Below are positions 1-12,000 of a DNA stretch of 64,000 nt, in pieces. The position numbers and the translations under genes are program-made. Source of the DNA: Neodontobutis hainanensis (taxonomy: Eukaryota > Chordata > Actinopteri > Gobiiformes > Odontobutidae); NCBI GenBank assembly GCA_024349245.1, contig JALDNG010000008.1, positions 1-64,000 on the forward strand. Direction: 5' to 3'. Every line of letters starts with the position of its first letter. Position 1 is the stretch's first letter. Below the pieces are notes generated by a model that saw nothing but the letters and a program-made list of their open reading frames with translations, had not been told where the DNA came from and ran no database searches.

Positions 1-64
1 GCATGCTGCTCCGCTAATTTCTGATTCATATTATAAAATGCCTGACTATTTTTCTTCACTCTAG

Positions 65-3000
65 GTGCCACAGACTCTGCCTCCTCTTCCTCCTCCTCCT
101 CTTCATCATTTGTTAATGGTGCTACTAGTAAGAATCTGCCGGCGGTGCAGACAGTGGCTCCGATGCCAGAGGACACTATGGAGAACATGAGGTCAGACAT
201 TCTGTTCACAAAACTATTTTCTTTCACTATTCACTCTCCTCCCTCTTTTTTTAAATCCCTTCATTTTGTTTTGTGTTAATTTGTCTGTTTTCCTTGAAAC
301 CTGATCCCTTTCATTTCACTTCTTCTCTTTCTGACTTCACTTCTCCCAATCTCTAAAACTCAAGAGCAGTTTCTATAATATTAAATATTGATTCATGCAC
401 AGATAATGTCTGGGAACATAGATGCCTCCAAGGATACTCAAACAGCTTTTTATAGATATTTTTGAGACAACCCATAGTATTTTAGTCTTACAAAATGTGT
501 TGCTATTTTATGTTTTATAAAACAGTGTGAAAACTCTCCATTACATTAGACTCTACAGTCAAATCGAGTGAAGCTGAAATAAGTTATGGCATAGTCAAAA
601 ACTTAGGTCTATGTTTCCCCACTGGTTCTAAATGTTAGGTTTAGTTGTAATACTGTTTTAAATGCTAACACATTGTAGTCTTCGACTTGTTAAACACTTG
701 TTTTTACGTGTGCTGTGTGATCAGAGAGTGGATAGATGCGTGCTTTACCCTTTAATCGTTGTGTGTGTGTGTCTGCTGTATGACTGTGTGGTTTGTATTG
801 CAGTGCCTATTGTGAGGTGGCGCAGTGTGCGCTGCGCAGCAGTCAGACGACCCCTGAGCCCTTTAGCTCTCTGACAGGCCTCCAGACAGCCCCTCGAGAT
901 GCAGGACAGTGTTTTAGGCAAGGAGCACCTCGTCCTGTCCCCATAACCCCTCTGCCCCGCCTTCCCCACACACACCCTGCTACGTCCAGCCACTCCTAAT
1001 GAAATTTGCAGTTTGTGCTATGATCTTACAGTACCTGTCATTTCAGGCATGGTTGTCTTTTCACACTAATGTCTAGCTCAAGATAAGACCTGTGTCAAGC
1101 TGTATTTGCAAATCTGTAAATAATTGCTGCTTAAACTAACTTTGAAATATTATTATAATGTTACAGTTATAAGTATTATAACAGTTATGAGCAGGTTAAA
1201 GTTATGTTTCAGGTCTAAATCAGAACACATGCTTACTCTACTATACTACTAATGTTATTATGAGTGTTACTTGACAACATTGAAAGCAGAGTTGTAGTAG
1301 AGTTTCATGTACAGTATTAGCTCAACATGATCAAGCACTCTTTTTCTGACACTATGTTAGCTTGTAGACTTTCTCAGTTGACCTGACCTGAGCTCATCAC
1401 AGAAGCAAACTACTACTGCTACACTGCTATTTATCCATGTCTGTGTAAGACTCAGACTGAAAACAATCTTACACTAGACACTCATTATAAGTAGTGTGTA
1501 CTATACATTAATTGCATACTTTGATACTTTAGCTATTTTTTGCAGTTTTACTAATGCAATACAGAGCATAAAAGCATAACAGTAGCCTTCAAACTGTAGT
1601 GCCATCAACTTAATCCAGGCATAAGGCTTCCACACTCAACCATCATTTCATGCTTTTAATTCTGTGATCATTTATAGCCCTGTTCTTGTTTTTATCTGTC
1701 CCTGTTCTTATGCTGTCTGATTTGTCCTGCCTTTTCCTCAAGTCCTCTTTTCTTGCATGTTTTTTTTCTCTCACATGTATCCCCTGAGTTTTCCCCACAT
1801 GTTTTTCTACCCTCATCTTTATGCAGCTTTTTAAAAACCTTTTCTTGGTTTCAACTCTCTTATGTCTGGCTTACGTCCTCTACAGCATCACCACTAAGCT
1901 GGAGCGGGCTTTGGAGAAAGTGGCGCCCCTTCTGAGGGAGATTTTTGTGGACTTCGCCCCGTTCTTGTCCCGGACGCTGCTGGGTAGCCATGGGCAGGAA
2001 CTGCTCATAGAAGGTACAGGTGCTGTACACGGCTCCTTTTTCTCTAACTGGCGTCTTTCTGTGGAGTCTCCCATTCAGTGTCCCTCACTGCAGTGTGTGA
2101 GAGAAAGGCCTGACGAGGGCCTTCGAGGCTGAAAGAGTGGATGAACTTAGGGCCTGGCATTTCAATCATAGGAATACAAGTAAATCATAAAAAAATGCAC
2201 CTAAAATCTGTAGAAATCTGACTTTTATTATGTCAGTGTTTCGCAAATGTATATTTAATGCAACTCATGATATACCTAATTAGAGCCTTTGTTGCCTTTG
2301 AGCATTATATCCTTCTAAACCACCTTGAGAAAGCTCCACCAGAAATTAGTTGATTTTTTTGGGAGCGCAGAAGTGTCAAAATAAAGAGTTGCTTTTGACA
2401 TAAAAAATACAATTAAACCTGAAATTTGTGACATTTTTTATGATGTTTCAGATCTCGTATTTGTTGGTATGAAAGGACTTGGTCCCATGGCTACAGTCTG
2501 TGCAATGTACTAATATTATAGTCAAGAAGTTTTAAAATCACAAATATATTAAAACAGATTTCCCAGCTTTAATAGTTTTTAAAGAACACTGTCAGTGAAC
2601 TATAAAGTAAAGAACAAAACCAAAATCAGCTGGTAAATCATTCAGGATATATTGCCCAGCCCTGGAGGAATGACTGTGTGAATGAATGAGACTGTCTTTG
2701 AGCTGCTTCACTCATTCGTCAAGCAGGTACGATGTCTGACTATTTCCAAACAGCTAGCTAGTTAAAGTTCTCACATTTAGAGAAGATTATTTCCCGTGTC
2801 AAAACTTTAAGAAATTGTTATAAACGTGACACTCTCCTTTCCTGCCCACCTGCTCCTCGGTGTCCTGTTTTTGTCATCCACTGTCTCCTTGTTGGTTCCT
2901 GCGTTTCCTCACTTCCTCCTTCACTCCCTTTTCCCTTTTCTTCTGCTGTACTGTTTGTTCTTGTCTTCTCTGTGGCATGCTTTTATAAAAACACGGTGTC

Positions 3001-6000
3001 TTAAAAGTATAAAGCAGTGGCACCACAATGTTGCCTTTAATGATATTTTATTATAGTCTTATTGCGTCATGAGGTAAGAGCTGATCCTGAATGTGCTGCC
3101 TGTCTCTCTGCTGCAGGTTTGGTCTGTATGAAGTCCAGTACGTCTGTGGTGGAGCTCGTAATGCTGCTCTGTTCTCAGGTTTGTAACTTCTCTTCTTTTT
3201 ACCTTCCCATGAGTCTATTGTTTTTCACTAGCTCAGAAAGACTGTGGAACAAAGTACCTCTAAATAAAGCAAATAAGCACTTAAAACATACAAGACTAGG
3301 ATGGGATTTGCGTAAAACATGCTTATTTGTGACTGTTGGATCAATGTCATCCTAGAACAACAACATAAATGTTGACCATTGACTGACATTCAAAGTGCAC
3401 AAATGGAGCTAGTAGTGTCCCGTGACAGGTCAGGTTCAGACTGACTATGTAATCAGCGCATTGCAGATGTAATACAATATCATTAAGCACTGGGTTTGCC
3501 AAAGATGGAGGCCCAGGAAGTATATTTTCAACCTCCTAGTTTTGGTTTAGATACAGTTAGTTACTATTTTTTCCAATAAATGTACCAATCAAGCACCTTT
3601 TTCACGTACATCATGGTTATGTTGTGTTGTTTTTTACTTTTGAATGCTGCTTGAACAGAATATGAGTATTGTTACACAAATTAACCTTTAACCTTGAATG
3701 AGAAATTCTGTAGCAAAACACAAGAAAAATCTACAGCAGCCTGCTTTTTGGTCTTGACTCGTGCAACACTTATTGCACAAGTTTGCCATTGTTAGTATAA
3801 CTTTTGACATCATAAAAGACGACATACGGTTTAACTTGTAATGTAAGAAATATAACAAAATATATTTGAGAGGCTTGTAAACAAATTAGGTACTACTCAC
3901 CATAAAACAACTTCCTTCTCTTTTTCATCTTCTGCTCTCTGAAAATAGTCTAAAAAGTCTTCTTGTCCTTGAACACGGCCATCATTTCTCTCTCTGGTAC
4001 TCCAGCTCCTCTCCCAGGATCTTCACTTTCTTTCTCCAGTCCTGCTATGTTGAACCTCACCCTCAGACTCTCGTGCCTATCTCGTCGGTTTTAACTCAGC
4101 GTTTCATGTGGCTGTGGCTTTCATCTTCTAAAATTCGCTACACTGCCCTCCCCTCTCGTCACTCCATTTCCTCTCACTCCCCTCGACTTTCCCGGCCGTC
4201 TGCTCGTCAGCATGTATAGTATTACCCCTGGCTCCGGCCTGGTCTGCCATTAGAGGCCCGGGAGAGCAAACCCTATCCCAGATATCGATCCTGTTGATGA
4301 GAGTGGGTGGGACAGGCGCCTCTCCCCTAAGAGCTTGAGGAGCTAATGGAGCGTTGATAGTTCAAGGGCTTTCAGCAGTAATCTTCTCCTAGTAACACAT
4401 TTCAACAACGCAAAAACACCTAACTTCATTGACACTTAAAAAGCTTTTAAAGTGTTTCTCCATCCTGACTCTGGTATATTTTGTGTTGGTGTTCAACAGC
4501 TGCATGGGAAATTTTGTACATTTAGAGCCTTCTAATCTCTGTGTTCAATATCTAATGCCTTGTCTAAAATATTTATAACCTCTGTGCATCCTTTTGTAAT
4601 TAGGAGTGGCAGAACTCTATTCAGAAGAATGCTGGACTGGCTTTCATTGAGCTGATCAATGAGGGGAGGTAATACAAATTATTCTGTTTGATTTGCACAT
4701 TAGCTCAACCCTCATGAGTGCTTATTGTCTAATGGGTAAGATGGACTTTAATGGGAGCCTTGCCGAGACACCCACAGAGTAACATGTGTTTGATGTCATG
4801 TGGTGTCTAATCATGAGCACAATTAGGTTTACAGCCGCTCTTTAAAAACACACACTTATGTAGCATGACGTTAATTAATGGTATTTTTTCTGTAAAAGGA
4901 AAAGTTCCCAATAAAGCTTCTGTCTCTGTTCAGACTCCTGTGCCATGCCATGAAAGATCACATTGTGCGTGTTGCCAACGAAGCAGAGTTTATCCTAAAC
5001 CGACAGAGAGCGGAGGATGTACACAAGCACGCTGAATTTGAGGTACATACCGCCGCAAACCGATAACTAAACTAAAATAGACTTTATTTGCAATTGTGCT
5101 AAAGATATCCTATAACCTGCGCACTCTGTTCACCCTCTCGTAGTCTAACTGTGCCCAGTACGCCGCGGACCGCAGGGAGGAGGAGAAGATGTGCGATCAC
5201 CTCATCAGCGCTGCTAAGCACAGGGATCATGTGACCGCTAACCAGCTGAAACAGAAGATCCTCAACATCCTCACCAATAAACATGGAGCCTGGGGGACAA
5301 TGTCGCAGAGGTGAGCGGGAACAAATTACATTGAGGGATGTTTTTAAATAGCTTTTTAACAGGCTTCATCTGACTAATACGTACGTGTGTACAAGATAAA
5401 TGCTTGCAATTAAACACACATTATCGAATTAGTATGCAGTATATGGCATTAGCAATTAATTGGTCCCGCATAAGCACAACACAAAAGAAATGTGGATTTA
5501 TACAGTTCATAAGACCAACAAGAAATTTGCCCCTAGTACTTAATCAAACTCTCATATCCATATTAATATGCGTTTTCCTCAAAACAGTTACATCATGTAA
5601 CAACAGCACAAATCAAATTACCATCATGTTGTGTTCACTGTCGACAGAATAAATTGCTTGTTAACCTGATCTCCCTCTGGGCTGGCAGCGTTTTTCAGGC
5701 AGTTGTTATTTTAATATTGGGAGCTGTCCTTCTCATGTCACTGCAGATTAAATTAGTGTATCCACAGTCAACAATTCACAAACAGTTCTCACTCACACAA
5801 AACAATTATAATTGTAAAATATTACTTTTTCATCATTGTTTCCCTGAAGCTGTGATTTTAATAGTGTACATCATTTATGATTGTTGCTGACTTAAATTCA
5901 CATCCACCAGTAAAATCTTAGTCTTTTTAATTAGGAAAAAAATACCATTTAAGTCAATTAAATAATAAAAATTAAGAATTAAATTAGACTTGAGTACCTC

Positions 6001-9000
6001 TTTTGTGCATTACAGACACATCTTGATGCTTTTAGTCTTAAAATAGTCTTCTTATTCTCAGTTTTTGTCCTTTCATTAGCCAATTACACGACTTCTGGCG
6101 CCTGGATTACTGGGAGGACGACCTGAGGAGGAGACGGAGATTTGTGCGAAATGCTTTTGGATCCACTCACGCAGATGTGTCATTAAAAGCCCTGGAGGAT
6201 TATGGTCAGTTTAAAAACATTTATGTTGTACTAGGCCAGTAATTATTATATGCCTTTGTGATACATTTTTGCATTTAAAAATATCTCAAAAACAGGTACA
6301 GAAGAAGAAGAAGAGGAAGGTCTTAAGTCAAAGAAAACTTTCCGTAGCCAGTCAGTCGTCGCACAAAGCCCGGAGGCGGAGCTAATGTTGGAAGGAGATG
6401 ATGACGCTGTCAGTCTGCTGCAGGAAAAAGAGATTGATAACCTCGCTGGTAAGTCACGCAAGTATAACTAAATAGTTGACCGTTTAGAAAGTTTACCAGA
6501 CCATGACTCAGCAGCTGACTTTCACGACTTTTGTTTTTAGTACGTTTCCGCCCTCGACTTTTTACATCCAGAGGCAAGTTGTTTTTTCAACATTTTGCAG
6601 ATACTAATCTTCCTGCTGATTTATCTGCATTGAGAAGAGGCAATCATCCCTGACCAAAAATCGAAGCAAATCCTTAAATAAAACAGCTTAATTGTGATTT
6701 GATCAGTTTTGAAAAAGTAGGAAAGATGGCACCACCGTAACTAACAATATTAACTGTCTAATATGTGTTCTTTGTAATAATTTTGCACTGCCTTGTTGCT
6801 ATTGATGCTCTTTTGAGTATATATATATAATTACTGCACTCTTGTCCTTCAAGGCCCAGTCGTCCTGAGTACTCCAGCTCAGTTAGTGGCTCCAGTGGTG
6901 GTAGCTCGAGGGACACTGTCTGTCACTACGACTGAGATCTACTTTGAGGTGGATGAAGACGACCCTACCTTCAAGAAAACAGATTCTAAAGTAAGTATAT
7001 TACTGCATAGTACATGAAAAAAGTTTTAATTCACAATCAAAAGAATCCAGGATGTTTTTTTTCTTACCTGGGTCTGTCCTCTTCAGGTGCTGGCTTATAC
7101 TGAAGGTCTCCATGGGAAGTGGATGTTCAGTGAGATTCGAGCAGTGTTTTCCAGACGATACCTGCTGCAGAACACAGGGCTAGAGGTCTTCATGGCCAAC
7201 AGAAGTAAGGCTGCATTCATCTGTTTACTGAGGTATTATACTGTATAATTTCATTTAAATATTAATTGATCTTTTCTTTTGTTGTACAGCGTCTGTGATG
7301 TTCAACTTTCCTGACCAGGCCACAGTGAAAAGGGTGGTGTACAGTCTCCCTAGGGTGGGTGTAGGAACGAGCTATGGTCTGCCACAGGCCAGGTAGGTGC
7401 AGTACAAACACATAACGGTGTGTAAAACGGTATATTCTCTAACTCTAACACAACCTGTATGCCTTTGTTTTCCAGGCGGATCTCTCTAGCTACTCCTCGT
7501 CAGCTGTTCAAGTCGTCTAACATGACGCAGCGCTGGCAGAGGAGAGAAATCTCCAACTTTGAGTACCTCATGTTCCTGAACACTATTGCAGGTAAGGTCC
7601 ACAAACATTTACAAAGCTCTTTTGTAAAGTTAATGGTCTGTCCTCTTCAGACTTCTGCTTTCTCAGTCAGAGTACTAGACAAGATCATAAAGTGCTCTGT
7701 AAAGTTTCTTTCTGCTTTTTGCTCTTCACGACCCTTGGTCCCTGTCATTACCTTTCTGTTGAATTAGATTGACATTTTAGTGTAACCTTATGCGAATGCT
7801 ACATTTTTTTTTGCTGCTCAGTTCTGTTCAGACAGAGAAAACGCAGACTTGCATGTATTTTTCACCACACACTGAAATAGTCAATGTAAAAAGAGACTAC
7901 TGTTTATTGAAGAGACAGATAAATGATTGAATTAAGATAAATGTTTGACAGCCATCGGCCAAGTGCCTCAGCTGCAATTTCCATAATAGGACTCTGATGC
8001 AGCATATATTTTTCTGCCACCTATGTGACCGATAAATGCGTAAATACAATATACAGAGGTGCTGATGCATTTAAATACAGCTGGTTTAAAGGTGTTGTTA
8101 CTTGTTTCCTGTTTAACTTCACAATGACAAGAAATTATCATAAATGAGAAATAGATTTTTTTTTATTTTGTCCAAAACTAAAAGTCCTTCCTGTTTGTCC
8201 ATACAGGAAGGACTTATAATGATTTGAACCAGTACCCAGTCTTTCCTTGGGTCCTGACCAACTATGATTCAGAGGAACTGGATCTCACTTTGCCGGGAAA
8301 CTTCAGAGACCTCTCCAAGGTAAATATTGCACATCTTTTTCTCTCACATAGTGAATTCAACTAGTAATAAATGCTACTGTCCACTTACAGTGTACAACTA
8401 AACTTTTCTTGTTTCTTTAGCCAATCGGTGCACTCAATCCCAAACGAGCAGCCTTTTACGCAGAGCGCTACGAGACTTGGGACGACGACAGCGAGCCTCC
8501 TCACCATTACACAACCCTATACTCCACAGCTAACTCAACACTACTGTGGATGCTCAGAATAGTAAGACCTTTCCCAGACTAAATAACCAGCCTTTAAAGG
8601 GGAAGATGTTACAAAGTAAAAGCTGTTTTGTGTCTGTAGGAGCCCTTCACCACATTCTTCCTGAATGCAAATGAGAACAAGTTCGACCACCCAGACAGAG
8701 CTTTCTCTGGTATCGGTCGTTCGTGGAGGAACTGCCAGCGAGACACTGCTGACGTCAAGGTACGTGGTCAGAGCGTGAGCAGAAAATCTGTCAAATTTTA
8801 AGCACAACATGATGGAATGATCTAGGTTTAGAATACATTACAAAATACATGTGGAAATCATTTAATATAGAGGATGAACACAAGTAATTTTCTTGTTATC
8901 CAAAAGTGAAGGCCTATGCTTAATCTTTTGCCTTCGGATGTCACTCAGCTGTGTCTGTATCCATAGCACTACTAACACAGCTGTTGTTGTGCACAAACAG

Positions 9001-12000
9001 GAGCTGACCCCTGAGTTTTACTACTTGCCGGAGATGTTTGTGAACAGTAATGAGTACGAGCTTGGCGTGAGGGACGATGGGTTTCCTGTCTGTGACATAG
9101 AGCTTCCTGTCTGGGCCAAGAAACCAGAGGACTTTGTTCGCATTAATCGAATGGTAATACACAAGCACTACCATGGGTTCAAAAGTCCAAATCAATTCTG
9201 TGAAATCTGCAGGAATAGCCACTTGACCTCTTTCTCTCTGTTTTTCAGGCTTTGGAAAGTGAGTTTGTGTCATGCCAGCTTCACCAGTGGATTGATCTCA
9301 TTTTTGGATACAAGCAGCGAGGGCCTGAAGCTGTTCGGGCTCTCAACGTGTTTAACTTCTTGTCTTACGAGGGAGCAGTCAGCCTCGACAATTTAGATGC
9401 TGCACAACGGGAGGTGTGTTCACAATAAAACATAAGTCAATTTATCAAAACATTTTTTACACAGCAGAAATGAGCTTTTCTTGTTTAATCGAGCGGCAGT
9501 ATTGTGCTGTAATACTTTCAAAAGGATCACACAGTGGCCTTGATTGATTTAGAGCCTAATGTGCTCAGAAGAATAGTTACAAGGTCTTGAAAAATAAAAT
9601 TGATTTTTTTCAAGTTGCCGGTTGCTCAGAATGAAGTGTGTTCACAAAATTATAAATAAGAGTAAACATGTTTTCTTTGCCACACTATAGTTTTTTACTG
9701 TCTTAATACCTCCTTTTGTCCCGTGTCTCTGTAGTTGATTGAGTCTCAGATTCAAGCTTGTGGCCAGATCCCGTCGCAGCTGCTGATAGAGCCACATCCT
9801 CCACGCTCCTCGGCCATGCACCTGGTGAGACAACGACCGAAACCAGCTTCTCATTGTTTCATCGACTCTTTAAGCAGGCCTGGATATTAGTGTATTAGTA
9901 TAACTTGCACATGTTGGCAAACATTAGGCTGTTGACATTGCTAACAACATAATTTTTCAAAGAATACCTGTGGGCTGTAATGTTAAATAATTTGGCTTGA
10001 GAAAATGTTAGTAAGAACAAGTCTGTCATTTTAAAGTTCATGGTGTTAGTTTCAAGACATTTTATCTTTTATCAAAGAATTCTTCAGTTTGGGCTAGGGA
10101 CTTATTGGTTTTTTTTTTTTTTAGTAATGCAATGCACTTAGAAAGTACAATGTCTATACAGTTAATTATTATTTTTTTAAGGATAAATTCCCACAAATTG
10201 GATTATAATGATTACATACACGTACAGAAACCATGTATGTAATAATAGTATCTGAGCAGACTCTTGCCTGGTTTTAGCCTCCCTGTAGTCCTCCCCGACC
10301 CTTTAAGCAGCTCGAGGCCTCAATGTCTCCAAAAACATCCATGTCAACCCAAACCTCAAACCCCGACAAGCCTTCCCATGAAGCCCTTGAGCCGTCCTTA
10401 GTGTGTTTACCTGCTTTGACCCCATAGACTCCCACTAACTGACCTCCTCCTCTCCTTGTCCTCCTCTCTTCCATCTGTCGACCCCGTTCCCCCCCCCATG
10501 TCTCTGTTTCCCTCCCCTCTCTCTTTCTGTCTCACCAGTGTTTCCTTCCCCAGAGCCCTCTGATGTTTAAGGATCAGATGCAGCAGGATGTCATCATGGT
10601 GCTCAAATTCCCGTCCAACTCTCCGGTCACACACGTCGCGGCCAACACGCTCCCCCACCTCAGCATACCTGCCGCTGTCACCGTCACGTGTAGCCGGCTG
10701 TTCGCAGTCAACCGCTGGCACAACACAGTCGGTGAGTTTGGCTTTGTTGTCATGTGTGCGGTTAAAAAAAAAAAAAGGACAAAAACCTACTTTACGATGG
10801 TGTAATAAAAGGTTGCATCAGAACAGAGAGTTGCATCACTTTGGTTTGAGTATTGCGTTTTTAGCTGAAACTATTTAGCTGTAATGTGGTTGCATTGCAT
10901 TGAACGGAATCCTGCATCACTGTTAGAGCTCTGCCCTGTGAATGGACATGGAAATAACTACCTATCAGTGTTTTAATTTACTTAATTAATGACTTCATTA
11001 ACTAAGAAGTGTAGGTATAATTAGCAAACAGTGTTAAGAGGCAGGTCATGACTTTCTAACGTCATTAGGTCTCTTGGTAGATACCAGCCTGGGAACAAAG
11101 CAATCAATGTTTAAATACATGTTTATTTAGCATTGATTATAGGTATATCTAGGTGGCTTTTATGGCTTTAACATGTGCTTACATTCACGAAGGTCTCCGT
11201 GGAGCTCCAGGATACTCCCTTGAACAGGCTCATCATCTGCCCATTGAAATGGACCCACTTATTGGTTCGTAAAGTTTTCTTCTTACGTTGGATTTAGAAC
11301 CCTTATTTCCAAATTCACTGCTTTCTCTGATATAAGTGGATAAAACTAGCTCAAATGCCAAAAGAATACTGGAATTGATAGCACCAAAGGAGAGTATGAG
11401 AATACATACTCAATACATGTTTACAAATGTTATAGAAATCCAACATCATGTGTTTTAAATATATGCACACTATAAGACTAACCATTCTTTTTTTTTCTCC
11501 ACAACAATTAACACATTAAAGAACCCACATTAAACAGTTGAAAAAAAACAGGACTTTATATTCAAAAGCTGTAATATAATGAAACTGAATCAATATTGAG
11601 CTTAAAGGCAGTGTGGAAGTGGCTGAGGCAGGGTTGAAAAAAAATACTAATGAGTTTAACTGTTTGTACATTTTTTGTCCGATTTAAATTTTTTTCTTTA
11701 CAGCAAACAACTCGGGTGTGAACAAGCGTCAGATCACAGACCTCGTGGACCAGAGCATCCAAATCAACACTCACTGTTTTGTTGTAACCGCTGACAACCG
11801 CTACATTTTGGTCTGTGGCTTCTGGGACAAGAGCTTTAGAGTTTACTCCACTGAAACTGGTAGGTCTTCATATTTGTGTACGTTTGGCTCATCCTCTGAC
11901 AGTTTTATTTCTGGTTAGCATTGCCTTTCACCGTTAACCAGCATAAAAGGACATCAGTAGCCCATTTAGCTCAAATAAGAACGTGCCTCAGCGTATGTTC

